From: Catalinimonas alkaloidigena
Lineage (GTDB): Bacteria; Bacteroidota; Bacteroidia; Cytophagales; Flexibacteraceae
Length of the DNA: 64,000 bases
Assembly: GCF_900100765.1 (NCBI RefSeq)
Contig: NZ_FNFO01000002.1
Coordinates: 434,001 to 498,000 of the forward strand
Direction: 5' to 3'
Shown: piece after piece, positions 7,797 to 18,200 of the stretch
Position numbering within the stretch: position 1 is the stretch's first letter
Layout: each line of letters starts with the position of its first letter
Made by a program: the position numbers and the translations under genes
The notes under the pieces: generated by a model
The model's database searches: none
The model's input: the letters and a program-made list of their open reading frames with translations, nothing else
What the model was told of the DNA's origin: nothing

Positions 7797-8711
7797 TTAA
7801 AATTTTCGTTTCAGCGTCTTCTGGAGGTAGGTTTTGCTGATCAGTTGCGCAGCATAGGGCGTTTGGTTCGGTTGCGGCACGCGGTCCAGTTCCACGATGG
7901 CCCAGCCGTTGAATTCAAATTCGTCGATGGCCTCGAACACGGCGGGTAGATCGACCTGCCCTTGCCCCAGTTCTACAAACTCGTACGTATACTGGCCTTC
8001 TTTCAGAACCGGACGCACGTCTTTAATGTGAAAAAGCGCAATGTGAGGCGCATACTTCGCGATGGCCTCTACCGGATCGCCCCCGCCTTGCTGGTAGTGC
8101 GCCACGTCGAGCAAAATCTTCACGACGCTGGCATCGCAGCGTGACCAGAGGCGGTCGAAGTTTTCGGGTGCTTCGGCCAGGGAACCCATGTGGTTGTGAA
8201 GCACGAGCGTGACGCCCTCGTCGGCGCAGCGTTTGCCGAGGGTATTGAGCGTGTCGCTCAACAGGCGAAAATCATCGTCGGTCGGTCGGTCGCCCGATGG
8301 CTTCATGAACTCGACCACTTGCAAGTACTGGCCGCCCATCTGCTTAACAAACCGGGCATGCTCGGTGTGGAGCGCAATTTCCTGCTGTGCGCCGGCGAGG
8401 CTTTCGCACCGCACCGTGCCGCTGGAAAAAACCGGCATCTGCAAGTGGTGCTGCGCCAACAGGTCGCGCAACGTTTGCGGTTGCGTCCCGAATTCGTCGA
8501 TGACGTTGGCGCGGAGTTGAATGCCCCGATACCCGAGTTGGGCGACTTCTTCTATCGCCGTATGGTCGTGTCCCTGCCAGGTGATCGCCGCACACCCCCA
8601 TTGCAGTTTTGCGCGTTTCCGCAGTGCCGGAGCCGCCAGGAGGGACGGCAGCGGCAGGGACGCTAACGCCCCGGCCGCTGTCATGTGTTGTAAAAAGTCC
8701 CGACGGTTCAT
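7797..8711 (-). CDS. Sugar phosphate isomerase/epimerase-like TIM-barrel protein, Tat signal
   Basis: The 304-residue protein starts with MNRRDFLQHMTAAGALASLP, a typical Tat signal, then an AP-endonuclease-2/xylose-isomerase-like TIM barrel. Visible metal-site segments are LVLHNHMGS (His), VKILLDVAHYQQGGGD (Asp, His), IALFHIKDV (His) and GWAIVELDRV (Glu). Export argues against a phosphorylated substrate; in 3-keto-glycoside loci such proteins act as epimerases or hydratases on oxidised sugars. It sits 13 bases after the upstream DUF1080 gene and 25 bases before the downstream one. Confidence 0.85.
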   Translation of the reverse strand: MNRRDFLQHMTAAGALASLPLPSLLAAPALRKRAKLQWGCAAITWQGHDHTAIEEVAQLGYRGIQLRANVIDEFGTQPQTLRDLLAQHHLQMPVFSSGTVRCESLAGAQQEIALHTEHARFVKQMGGQYLQVVEFMKPSGDRPTDDDFRLLSDTLNTLGKRCADEGVTLVLHNHMGSLAEAPENFDRLWSRCDASVVKILLDVAHYQQGGGDPVEAIAKYAPHIALFHIKDVRPVLKEGQYTYEFVELGQGQVDLPAVFEAIDEFEFNGWAIVELDRVPQPNQTPYAAQLISKTYLQKTLKRKF

Positions 8712-8724
8712 GCGAAAAATTAGG

Positions 8725-9498
8725 TTAGAGCGGACGCACCCAGATGTTGCGGAAGCTCACCGGATTGCCGTGGTCTTGTAGTTCGATCGGGCGCGCGTCC
8801 TCATGTTGCTTGTAGATCGGCAGACCTTTATACTCGGTCGGGCCCATCAGCGACACGTTGTTTTGCACCAGCACGCCATTGTGCAGCAGCGTAACTCGAG
8901 CCTGTTCGATGCAGCGCCCTTCTTTGTTGAAACGGGGAGCCATAAAGATGATGTCGTACACCTGCCATTCGCCGGGAGGACGCATGGCGTTCACGAGTGG
9001 AACGTGCTGCTTGTAAATACTCCCTGCCTGTCCGTTCGAGTACGTGCGGTTTTTGTACGAATCCAGCACCTGCACCTCATACAGGCCCATCAGGAAAACC
9101 CCACTGTTGCCGCGCCCCTGGCTAGTGCCCTGAATGTTGGCCGGCTCGCGCCACTCGATGTGCAGCTGGCAGCTGCCAAAGCCTTCTTTTGTTTTGATAA
9201 TGCCCGCGCCGGGTTTGACGGTCATCACGCCGTCGGCGACGGTCCAGCCAGCTGCGCCTCCGCTGGCGTTGGTCCATTGCGAAAGATTTTTGCCGTCGAA
9301 CAGCACGACCGCATCGGACGGAGGAGTTTGAGCATCACCGGGGGTGACGACGCGAGGTTCCAGTTCCCAGAATTCGGTGACTTCGGGATCCATGTCTTCG
9401 CGATTTTTGCCTTGTTGTGCCACGCTTGTGGTTGCGTTAAAGGTAAAACCTAACAGGGCCAGGCCTGCGACTACGTGGGTTAGGTTGTTTTTGAACAT
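8725..9498 (-). CDS. DUF1080 (3-keto-disaccharide hydrolase-type) secreted protein
   Basis: The 257-residue protein has a cleavable signal peptide ending near SVAQQ (no lipobox), then a DUF1080 domain: DAVVLFDGKNLSQW, GFGSCQLHIEWREP, GRGNSGVFLMGLYEVQVLDSY and a closing PIELQDHGNPVSFRNIWVRPL. The GNSGVF...YEVQVLDS segment is the most conserved part of the family. It is expected in the periplasm. Unlike the paralogue at 6947-7771 it is not a lipoprotein, so the two may act on different substrates or sides of the membrane. It is probably the first gene of the unit running to 5572. Confidence 0.87.
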   Translation of the reverse strand: MFKNNLTHVVAGLALLGFTFNATTSVAQQGKNREDMDPEVTEFWELEPRVVTPGDAQTPPSDAVVLFDGKNLSQWTNASGGAAGWTVADGVMTVKPGAGIIKTKEGFGSCQLHIEWREPANIQGTSQGRGNSGVFLMGLYEVQVLDSYKNRTYSNGQAGSIYKQHVPLVNAMRPPGEWQVYDIIFMAPRFNKEGRCIEQARVTLLHNGVLVQNNVSLMGPTEYKGLPIYKQHEDARPIELQDHGNPVSFRNIWVRPL

Positions 9499-9558
9499 AA
9501 GTACTGGTTCCGCAGCAACGGCGGTTTTAATAGTAGAGAATGAATAAAAATTTCCATA

Positions 9559-9588
9559 CTCAGCACAACCGGCAGAACCGGTACTGAG
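9559..9588. other. Hairpin upstream of the DUF1080 gene
   Basis: Nested inverted repeat: CTCAG (9559-9563) with CTGAG (9584-9588), and inside it ACCGG (9568-9572) with CCGGT (9578-9582). There is no T-tail, so it is not a clear terminator. It could be an mRNA structure or a regulator site for the unit starting at 9498. Confidence 0.35.
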
Positions 9589-9688
9589 CGTGGCTGTAAG
9601 TTAATGGGTTGGAACCATCAGGAGTAGGTTCGTCCCGATTTTTGCCTAACCCGGCCGGGCCGCTTTACAAAAAATACCGCCGGATCGC

Positions 9689-10654
9689 TCAGGGCTGAAT
9701 GCCCTTTACCTTGCACTTCACACGAAAAATGCCGGTTCGCGCCGTCATGTAGAGCGTCCGGCCGTCGGTGCCGCCCCACGCGCAGTTGGACGGAAGCTCC
9801 GGGAGTTTGATGGTGCCCAGGTGCTTGCCTTCCGGCGAAAAAATCCACAGACCGCCGGGGCCAGTGGCGTATAAATTTCCCTGCACGTCGACCTTCATGC
9901 CGTCGGCGTTGCCCGTTTCGGGTTGCGGAGGAAGCGAGATAAACACTTCTTTGCGAAGGACTTTGGCCGAAGGATCGAGTTCGTAGCGCAGCCAGTTGAT
10001 TTGCTTGTCGGGTTTGGTCTCCGACACGTACAGATACTTTTCGTCCGGCGAAAGCGCAATGCCGTTAGGGCGATGCAGGGTGCTGTCGATCAGCGATAAC
10101 TCACTGTAGTAATACCGATAGACGCCGTTGTAGGGGAGTTCTTTGGCGGGGTCGTCGTCGTTTTGCGGCAATCCCCAGGGCGGATCGGTAAAAAATACCG
10201 TACCGCTGGAGTGGACCGTCAGGTCGTTCGGGCTGTTGAACCGCTTACCCCGGTAGGTATCGGCCAGAATGCTCAGCGCGCCGTCTTTTCGCAACAGCAC
10301 CACCCGGCGGTCGCCGTGCTGGCAGAGCAGAAGCTGCTCTTCCCGGTCGTAGGTCAGGCCGTTGGAGTTGCCGCTGGGCCGCACCAGTTCGTACACCTCT
10401 CCGTCGACGGGGTCCATCTCGTACACGCGGTTGGCGGGGATGTCGCTGAACAGAAGCGATCCCTGAAACGACCAGAGCGGTCCTTCGGTAAACTGAAATC
10501 CGCCCGCCACTTTTTCCACTTTCGCCTGCGGATCGAGGAGTTGACGCAGGGCCGGATCTTTCACGAGGATGGTGCCGGAAGAATCGGGGGGCACCTGAGC
10601 AACGGCGGTGTGGATCAACCAGAAAAGCGGGAGCGTCAGCAGCAAACGTGTCAT
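9689..10654 (-). CDS. SMP-30/gluconolactonase/LRE-family protein, secreted
   Basis: I place the start at the ATG at 10654, giving 321 residues and a clean signal peptide (MTRLLLTLPLFWLIHTAVAQ); an 18-residue longer frame exists. The six-blade propeller shows GGFQFTEGPLWSF (metal Glu), NSNGLTYDREEQLLLCQHGDRRV, GKRFNSPNDLTVHSSGTVFFTDPPWGL (the Asn-Asp metal motif), RPNGIALSPDEKYLYVSET and GNADGMKVDVQGNLYATGPGGLWIFSPEGKHLG. These proteins hydrolyse sugar lactones using a divalent metal. In this locus it would open the lactone made by a sugar dehydrogenase. It is separated from the DUF1080 gene by 190 bases. Confidence 0.88.
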   Translation of the reverse strand: MTRLLLTLPLFWLIHTAVAQVPPDSSGTILVKDPALRQLLDPQAKVEKVAGGFQFTEGPLWSFQGSLLFSDIPANRVYEMDPVDGEVYELVRPSGNSNGLTYDREEQLLLCQHGDRRVVLLRKDGALSILADTYRGKRFNSPNDLTVHSSGTVFFTDPPWGLPQNDDDPAKELPYNGVYRYYYSELSLIDSTLHRPNGIALSPDEKYLYVSETKPDKQINWLRYELDPSAKVLRKEVFISLPPQPETGNADGMKVDVQGNLYATGPGGLWIFSPEGKHLGTIKLPELPSNCAWGGTDGRTLYMTARTGIFRVKCKVKGIQP

Positions 10655-10748
10655 CGGAGAAGAGTCAGCGTGAATCGATCGAAAAGCAAAATACAGGCGA
10701 TGGCACAAGGATGCAACCTGCCATCGCCTAGTCTTACGATCCGCACGC

Positions 10749-13700
10749 CTAGCTGTTCCGTTTCAGGGACATGAGGTATTCAACCAGATCGACCAGTTCT
10801 TCCTGCGTCATGCCTCTTTGCAAGCCGGTCGGCATCAACGAATGATCGAGGGGCGTTTTCGAGACGACTTCGTTCAGCGGATAGGTGTTGACCGTGCCGC
10901 CGGGCAACTTCATCGCGATTTCGTTTTCGGTCTGGCTCGTGATCATGCCCGTTACGGTAGAGCCGTTTTTCAGCTTGACGACAAAGCCTTCGTATCCGAA
11001 CGAAATACCGGCGTCGGGATGGAGGATGGAGACAAACTGCGCTTCGCGGGAAAGTTTGCTGCCGATTTCACTGAGCTTGGGACCAAAGTCAATGCCCTGT
11101 CCGTCAACCTGATGGCAAGCCTGGCAGATGCGTTGGAACACCTGTTTTCCGTTGGTGGCGTTGCCTTCCAGCTTCGCCAGCTCCACCACGGGGGGCAGGT
11201 CATCGTCCGAGCCTTCGCTTGCGACGTTGAGGTATTCGGTCGCCACGTTGCGAATCGATTGGCGGTAGGCCGACACCAGCACACCCGCTGCCGTGGGTTT
11301 AAGCTCCTCGGGCAATTGCCGCTCGCGCACCAGGGCTACCAGTTGTTCTTCCCCGTCCCAGCCGCTTCCGAAGCCGCGCACGGCTTCCTGGCGCACCGAT
11401 AGCGCGTAGGTCGTGTCCAGCATCACCCGCCGCAGAATGTCTTTCACCGGGGCCTCGTTGCGTTTGCCCATGACTTTCACCGCCGCGAGTTGCGTGGCTT
11501 CATCCATGGAAGCGAGTGAGGTGCGCAGTTGGGCAATTCCGCCCGTCGCCACCAGAATGCGCACCGCATCGGCCCCCAGGCTACTGTCCGGATAGCTCAG
11601 TGCCGTTTGCAGCAATCCTTCGTATTGATCTTTCAGGCGGTAGCGTTCCACCAGCGTCAGGTAATCGTAAGTGCCCTGTGTCTTTTCCAGCATCTTCTGC
11701 AACGAGGACCGCACCTGCGGCAACGTAGCGGCCTGCGGGTCGAGGTGTTGGAGCGTAAGCAACGTGACGGCATCGGACGCGGGGTTTTGCAGGCTGGCCA
11801 ACAGGGCTTTCCGGGTAGCCGGGCCTTGCTGGAAGTCGAGGGCGCGGAAGTAACGGGGGCTTTCGTCCGACGACGTGGCCGGATCGGTCGCCAGGGCCAC
11901 AATCAGCGGAACGGCGGCCTCGGTACGTGCCCGCCACACAAGATCGCGCCCGGCCGGGGTATTCCACTCGTTGCCCACCTGATTTTTCCAGGCGGTGAAA
12001 AAGCGGTCCCACTGTCCGTCGGCCGCAATGCCCAAAGCTTCCAGGTACCAACGGTCTTTTCCGTCGTGTTGCGCGGCGAGGTCGGCCCAGAGTTGCGCCG
12101 CTTCGGGGGCTTTCTGGTGGTACAGCGCCAGCGCGGCTTCCCGACGTACCTGTGGCGACGGATCATTAACGAGTTGCTTGACGTAAGGAAGCGGCGATGC
12201 GTGGACCTGCCGGGCGGCGCGCAGGCCGGTGATGCGGAGATCGGGATTTTCGTCGGATAACGCTTGCTGCAGATAGGTTTCGCCTTTTTGGGGCAATTTG
12301 GACAACAGCCAGAGCGCCCGCGCCCGGAAACGCGGATTGGCGTCTTGCCAGAGGGTTTGCAGCGCCGGTTCTGCGTCGGCTCCCCAGGCGTACAGTTTTT
12401 TCCAGGCGAGGGTTCGTGTCGCCAGGTTCGGGCTTTTTAGAGCCTCGGCCGCGCCTGCCGGCGTGGAAAGATCGGGCGGGGTGATGTGGTACGCAGCAGT
12501 ATCGCCTCCCTGCTTCGGGGTGATGCGGTAAATGCGTCCTTCGGCTAAGTCGCCCATTTGGTGACCGCCCACGCCGGGATCGTACCAGTCGGCGATGAAC
12601 AGCGAGCCGTCCGGAGCCACACACACGTCCGACGGCCGAAACCACTGGTCGCGTGCTCCCTGCACCAGGTTTTCGATGCGTGCCTGGTAACCGGCGCCAT
12701 CGGGTTCGGTTGGATACGCACGCACGACGTTAGGACCGGCGTCGGCATGGATCATCCCGTACTGAAAACGTTCGGGCAACAGACTGCCTTCGTAAATCAC
12801 CATGCCCGTTGGCGAGCCGGCACCGGTCTGTAACAGGTTGGGGACCACGCCCGGATCGTTGAGGTGCCAATGGCGTTTCGGAATTTCCGCCTCCATGTTG
12901 GTGCGCCGCGTACGCCAGCCGGCGCCCGTCAGCTCGTCGGTGTACCCAAAGTTGCCGTGCTCCATCACGTAGTTGATCCGTACGCCCTGGTTCCCGTCGT
13001 CGTCGTTGTCCGACTGCCAGAGGGTGCCGAACGCATCGACCGCCACTTCGTAGTTGTTGCGGAAGTTGTGACCCAGCACTTCGACGTCGCTGCCGTCAGG
13101 ATTACACCGGAACACCATGCCCTGCCGGAAGGGTGCGCCAGTATTATCGACTACGCGCCCCCAGATGTCTTTGACGACCGAGCCATCGCCCCGACGCAAC
13201 TGGCCGCCTTCGTTGCCGAAGTTGAAATACAGCTTGCCGTCGGGCCCAAACGTAAACGCATGGATGGCGTGATCGTGCTGCTCGCCGCCCAGTCCGGTGA
13301 AGAGTACCTCTTTCTTGTCGGCTTTCCGGTCGCCGTCGGTGTCGGTGAATTTGAATACGTTCGGGCTACAGGAAACGATCACTTCGTTGCCCAGCACGGC
13401 AATGCCCAGTGCCGCATTGATTTCCGGTCCCTGGTAAAATACCTGGCTGGTGTCAGCTTTGCCATCGCCGTTCCGGTCTTCCAGAATCACAATCCGGTCG
13501 CCCTCGTCGCGGGTAGGATTGTTGGGGTTGAGTTGCATCCGGTAGTTATACGCTTCGCAGACCCACACGCGTCCTTCGGCATCAATGTCGATGTTGGTGG
13601 GGTTTACCAGCATCGGTTCCGAAGCGAACAGACTGATGTTCAGGTCTTCGGCCGTTTCCAGTCCGAGCAAAGCCCATTGAGGGTCGCGCTTTTCTGCATC

Positions 13701-13850
13701 GGACAACTGCGCGTAAAGGCTGTCCCGATTCGGCTCGGACGTTTGTGCGGTGGTGGACGAGGTGTGCTGTGCGCACGAGGCCAACACACTAGCGGCACAG
13801 AGAAAAGAAAGACCGCCGGACAGTGGTGAGTTCATAAGAAGTAGGTTCAT
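10749..13850 (-). CDS. PVC-type heme-binding CxxCH lipoprotein with dehydrogenase propeller and HEAT repeats
   Basis: The 1033-residue protein begins with a lipobox (VLASC, Cys26; a second ATG at 13835 would shorten it by five residues). Order: an N-terminal membrane-bound-dehydrogenase beta-propeller (GLETAEDLNISLFASEP to about residue 440, with EAYNYR and SVVKDIWGRV segments), a long HEAT-like helical region (LKSPNLATRTLAWKKL onward), and a C-terminal cytochrome c with CQACH at about residue 910 and a distal Met candidate in PTGLQRGMTQEEL. Such proteins oxidise sugars in the periplasm and pass electrons to the heme. It is probably the terminal oxidase-side partner for the sugar-oxidising enzymes around it. 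Confidence 0.87.
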   Translation of the reverse strand: MNLLLMNSPLSGGLSFLCAASVLASCAQHTSSTTAQTSEPNRDSLYAQLSDAEKRDPQWALLGLETAEDLNISLFASEPMLVNPTNIDIDAEGRVWVCEAYNYRMQLNPNNPTRDEGDRIVILEDRNGDGKADTSQVFYQGPEINAALGIAVLGNEVIVSCSPNVFKFTDTDGDRKADKKEVLFTGLGGEQHDHAIHAFTFGPDGKLYFNFGNEGGQLRRGDGSVVKDIWGRVVDNTGAPFRQGMVFRCNPDGSDVEVLGHNFRNNYEVAVDAFGTLWQSDNDDDGNQGVRINYVMEHGNFGYTDELTGAGWRTRRTNMEAEIPKRHWHLNDPGVVPNLLQTGAGSPTGMVIYEGSLLPERFQYGMIHADAGPNVVRAYPTEPDGAGYQARIENLVQGARDQWFRPSDVCVAPDGSLFIADWYDPGVGGHQMGDLAEGRIYRITPKQGGDTAAYHITPPDLSTPAGAAEALKSPNLATRTLAWKKLYAWGADAEPALQTLWQDANPRFRARALWLLSKLPQKGETYLQQALSDENPDLRITGLRAARQVHASPLPYVKQLVNDPSPQVRREAALALYHQKAPEAAQLWADLAAQHDGKDRWYLEALGIAADGQWDRFFTAWKNQVGNEWNTPAGRDLVWRARTEAAVPLIVALATDPATSSDESPRYFRALDFQQGPATRKALLASLQNPASDAVTLLTLQHLDPQAATLPQVRSSLQKMLEKTQGTYDYLTLVERYRLKDQYEGLLQTALSYPDSSLGADAVRILVATGGIAQLRTSLASMDEATQLAAVKVMGKRNEAPVKDILRRVMLDTTYALSVRQEAVRGFGSGWDGEEQLVALVRERQLPEELKPTAAGVLVSAYRQSIRNVATEYLNVASEGSDDDLPPVVELAKLEGNATNGKQVFQRICQACHQVDGQGIDFGPKLSEIGSKLSREAQFVSILHPDAGISFGYEGFVVKLKNGSTVTGMITSQTENEIAMKLPGGTVNTYPLNEVVSKTPLDHSLMPTGLQRGMTQEELVDLVEYLMSLKRNS

Positions 13851-13927
13851 GAGAGAGCTTAAGCGATCGTACCGCTTCGGGTAGGCCGATATGCTAAAAA
13901 AGGAGAAAAGAAAAGCTTTATACTCAG

Positions 13928-14818
13928 CTATACATCACAGATTTCAACCCCCTGCCGGAGGGAGGCCAGCGCCTCTTCGCGTTTCGGAATGAACTCCTGG
14001 GCAACAAATCCCTGGTAACCTGTCGCCACAATCGCTTCCATGATAGCGGGGTAGTACAACTCTTGCGTACGGTCGATTTCGTGACGGCCCGGCACGCCTC
14101 CGGTGTGGTAATGCGCAAAGTAGGGATGATGCTCCTGAATGGTTCGAATCACGTCCCCTTCCATGATCTGCATGTGGTAGATGTCGTAGAGCAGTTTAAA
14201 GTGCTCTGATCCCACAGCCTGGCAGAGGGCCACGCCCCAGGCGGTCCGGTCGCACATGTAGTCGGGGTGGTCCACTTTGCTGTTGAGCAGCTCCATCACG
14301 ACCACCACGCCGTGTTGCTGGGCCAGTGGCATGAGCTGCTTCAGTGCCTCGGCGCAGTGCTGCAAGCCGGTTGCGTCGTCCATGCCCCACCGATTTCCCG
14401 AAAAACAGATTACGTTGGTGTAGCCGGCGGCCGCGACGCGCGGAATCAGGTCCGTGTAGAAGGCCAACAGCGCTTTGTGGAGAGTCGGGTCGTTAAATCC
14501 GTACTCAATCGAACCCATTTTGCCAACGCGGTGCTGCGTCATGGCACAGGTCAGGCCATAGTGCCGGAGCGTTTCCCATTCGTCTGGCCCGGCCAGGTCG
14601 ATCGACCGGATGCCCATCGCCACGGCTGCTTCGCACAGGGTTTCCAGCGCGATGCTTTCGTAGCACCACCGACATACCGAATGGCGGATGTTTCCTTTTC
14701 GGGAAGTGGCAGCGGTGTGACCGGCAAAAGCCTGTGCGGCCTGGGCGAGGTCTGGATCGTTGGCGAGACGTTTGATGGCGGCGCGTTGGGAAGGATCAGT
14801 GGGAAGCATAGAGCGCAA
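13928..14818 (-). CDS. Hydroxypyruvate isomerase-like TIM-barrel protein
   Basis: This protein has 296 residues (293 from the ATG at 14809). It is an AP-endonuclease-2-type barrel with metal-ligand segments VVVMELLNSKVDHPDYMCDR (Glu), FKLLYDIYHMQIMEGD (Asp, His), FAHYHTGGVPGRHEID (His) and GFVAQEFIPKRE (Glu). These match hydroxypyruvate isomerase and related sugar isomerases. The N-terminus has a helical segment (TDPSQRAAIKRLANDPDLAQAAQAF) but no obvious export signal, unlike the TIM barrel at 7797-8711, although RKGNIRHSVCRW follows. It is likely the first gene of the minus-strand carbohydrate locus and may act on the released sugar acid in the cytoplasm. Confidence 0.82.
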   Translation of the reverse strand: MRSMLPTDPSQRAAIKRLANDPDLAQAAQAFAGHTAATSRKGNIRHSVCRWCYESIALETLCEAAVAMGIRSIDLAGPDEWETLRHYGLTCAMTQHRVGKMGSIEYGFNDPTLHKALLAFYTDLIPRVAAAGYTNVICFSGNRWGMDDATGLQHCAEALKQLMPLAQQHGVVVVMELLNSKVDHPDYMCDRTAWGVALCQAVGSEHFKLLYDIYHMQIMEGDVIRTIQEHHPYFAHYHTGGVPGRHEIDRTQELYYPAIMEAIVATGYQGFVAQEFIPKREEALASLRQGVEICDV

Positions 14819-15270
14819 AGAATTGGTAAAGTAATAAACCGGGCCCGTTAAGTTAAAGCGCTGCCGAAGATTATCCTAAACAGGGGCTTTAGGTGGGTTC
14901 TGGGGGGATTGTGCGCTGTTTGAATTGCACAAAGCGGCGTGAAACAAGCCGGCAAGAAGCAGAGACGGCAGAGCGCAAAGGGGTTAGGGGAAAGCCGTTG
15001 AAAATAAGGAGGGCTTACTAGCCACGTAAGAAATACGGGGTTATAGACATTTTCGTCGTTTTGTACAACAAAAATGATAATCCGTAATAGGAATAGTACT
15101 ATTTTGTCGCGGTTTGTAAGTGGAAGTAAGGCCTGAACGAGCGTTCGGAAAAGACACGCTTCTTGTTGCCCAATAAAACAACTTTGGCTTGCAGTGGGGG
15201 GGGAGCGCCCGAATTGCATATATCGCTAAGGCTGAGCCATCTTAGTAGTTACATTCATGAGACCTCTATC
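14819..15270. other. Divergent intergenic region between carbohydrate locus and T9SS cargo gene
   Basis: About 450 bases without a convincing gene. It contains an imperfect palindrome GAACG-AG-CGTTC (15135-15146) and a run of eight G (15196-15203). It must hold the promoters of both flanking genes, but I do not see a complete TTTG/TANNTTTG pair. An open frame from 15163 joins the T9SS gene but its added residues do not look like protein. Confidence 0.5.
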
Positions 15271-18200
15271 ATGAAATCTACGCTAATGGCTCGCTATAAA
15301 AAGAACTATCATACCGTCGTTACACGCATGTTGTGGCTGACGATATGTATGCTTCCGGGGATCTTTTCGACAAACGTGGCTGCGCAATCGTTTACGGAGT
15401 TCTCCGACTATTTTGAAGACGGAAACATCACTGCCAATCCAGCCTGGACTGCATCGCTTGCGACAAGCAACTTTGCCGTGACCACTACGAATGCAATTAG
15501 CGGTGCGTACTCGTTGGCAGGTGCCAACAACTCCGACTACCTCTACCGACAAATCGGTACCAACGTTACGATGAACGGCGCCTCCGGTCGGCCGGTTGTC
15601 TGGGAATTCATCTACCGCGATACGCAAGCGGGTGCCGGCCTGGCCACCGCTCCCAACATTTTTGGGAACAATGCGGCACGCGTGTGGTTGATGGCCAACA
15701 ACAGCAACGTCGCTTCAGCCACTACCAATGGGTACCTGATCCAGCAGAAGAGTGATGGCAAGTTTTACCTGCAAAAGAGCGCTTCTGGTACGATCACCAA
15801 CATCACTTCTGGCTATACGGGGAGTGGTACCACCCATTCGATCAAGATCACCAAAAGCAAGGCCGGCGAATTTAGAGTCTACATCGATCCGGGAACGGGC
15901 GGCGCTTCCACCCTGCGGATGACCGTAACAGACGCTACGGTACTGAATACCGCCGGCAATGTATATACGGCCATTCACAGTAGCACCGCCGGAGGCGTGA
16001 CCCACAACAACCGTTTTTTGTTTGACAACGTTGCGGTCTACACGCCACAGTTACAAGCCTCGCACATCACTTCCGGTCTCACCAATCTGGATCTGGAGGA
16101 AGGTTCTACCAATCAACCCGTTTTCGGCGTAACCCTGACGGCACAGATCAACACCACGTTAACTGCCATGCAGTTCGGGCTTTCTGAAAATATGGTTAAC
16201 TACCTTTCGGAGGCGCGTTTGTATCGCTCTTCCGATGCTGTGTATGACAGTGGGACGGATGTTTTAGTGGGTACCCTTACGGGGCCTACTACGCAACTGA
16301 ACTTTACTGGCTTGAGCGAGTCGCTGTCCAGTACACCGACACACTACTTTATTGTTGTCGATGTCAAAAGTGCCATTCCCTCACCTCCTACGGCAGAGCT
16401 GGAAATCTACCTGACGCATGCTGGTCTGACCGATTCGGAGGGGCTGGCCGTATTTCCGTTCTGGTATACCGGCAGAGCATACGGATTCTCAAAAGCGTAT
16501 GACAACATTGGCAGCGGCAACTGGGAAACCGATGTGACCTGGAACCCTGCACGTGCGCAGCCTTTCCGGACGGATGTATTGCGCTTCAACGGCACGGCCG
16601 CTACCACCGTGGGGGGGACTGCTTCGGATACCATCAGCCAGTTGCTGATCACCAATGGCTCGTTTCCTACGTTCGAGTATGCCGATACCGTGTTGATTAC
16701 AGGGTTCCTGCAGATTGATGCTACCTCTTCGCTAACCATCAACAGCAGCAGTACGGTGATCCAACTGGCGTCTAGCGCGACGGCAGAAATTAATGGCACC
16801 CTTACCGTCAACGGAGGGGTCTTCGATTTTGGTGATGCCCAGGTGAGTTTCGGTGGAAGTGGCGTACAACCCCTGGGTGGGAGCGGCACTTATCGGTTCG
16901 GCAGCGGTGGGGCCGTCACCGTACAAGCCGGAGCCGAATTGGTACTAAACACTGACATCTCGTTCGAAGGATTGTTTTACTTGTTTGGCGACCTCGACAT
17001 TGGAGCGAATACCCTGACCATGAGTGGCCTGTTTTCCAGTGCCGGAAATCTGAAAGGCGGGGCGTCTTCAAACCTGATATTGGCAGGGTCGGGCGGCGGA
17101 ATCGGGACGATTGTCTTCGATCCGGGAAGTGCGCAGTTAAACAACCTGACAATGGATCGCACTTCGTTCGGATTTGCTTTTTTGGGCAATGACCTGACGG
17201 TACACCAGTTGAACATGCTGAATGGTTACCTGCTGCTCGGTTCTTACAACCTGACGGTGGAAGCGGGCGGCACCATCACCGGAGGTAGCAACGATAGTTA
17301 TGTCTACAGCATCGACCAGCCTTCCGAAGCGGGAGTCGGATTTTTCCAGGCTACCCCCGCCGTGGGGGTAGAAACGCTTTTCCCCATCGGCTCGGGAGGA
17401 TACTATACTCCCTTGGCCATTACAAACGACGGCACGCTGAATGAATTTAAAGTGCGCTCGTTTTCAGGAATTTATGAGCAGGGAACCAGTGGTGCCCTGG
17501 TTAGTTGGTACAATAATGCTATCCGCTATACATGGCAGGTCGAACCTACGGCGGGCAACACCGGCTCGGGTGCCGACATTGCGCTGAAACTCTTCTGGTA
17601 TCCCGATGCGCAGGGAGGTGAGATGGACCTGGCATCGGCCGGCATGGGGCGCTACTCGGCTGCGATCTCGCTCGATTGGGAAAACCTTCCCACCGCAACG
17701 CAGAACTTGGCTTCTGCGCCTTACTGGATCTCTACCTCCGGGTTGACGACGTTTTCGAAGTTTTCGATAGGAGGTGATTTGACGCCGCTGCCGATCACCC
17801 TGCGCGATTTCCGGGGACACGTCGAAGGGCATACGGCGCACTTAATGTGGCAGACCGCTACAGAAATTAATAACGCGGGATTTTACATCGAACGGTCGTA
17901 CGATGGCGTCGAGTACCGGCGCATCGGTTTTGTCGCCGGTGCTGGTAATGCTAACGCACCGCAAACCTACCGCTTTGCCGATCCGGCCTGTTACCAGGCT
18001 GCGTACTACCGGTTGGAGCAGGTCGACTTCGACGGGAGTGCCGAGCGCTACGCGCCGATCTTTCTGGCACCGATCTTTGCCGAAACTTTAAAGGCACAAC
18101 TTTATCCGAATCCTGGACGCGGTGCGGCCTTCACGATTCAGTACGAATGTGCGCAGCCTTCACCGCTGGAACTGCGGATTCACGATGCGCAGGGTCGTCC

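Noticed and set aside
5572-14818. Polysaccharide utilisation locus with SusC/SusD
   Set aside because: No TonB-dependent receptor or SusD-like lipoprotein is present in this region.
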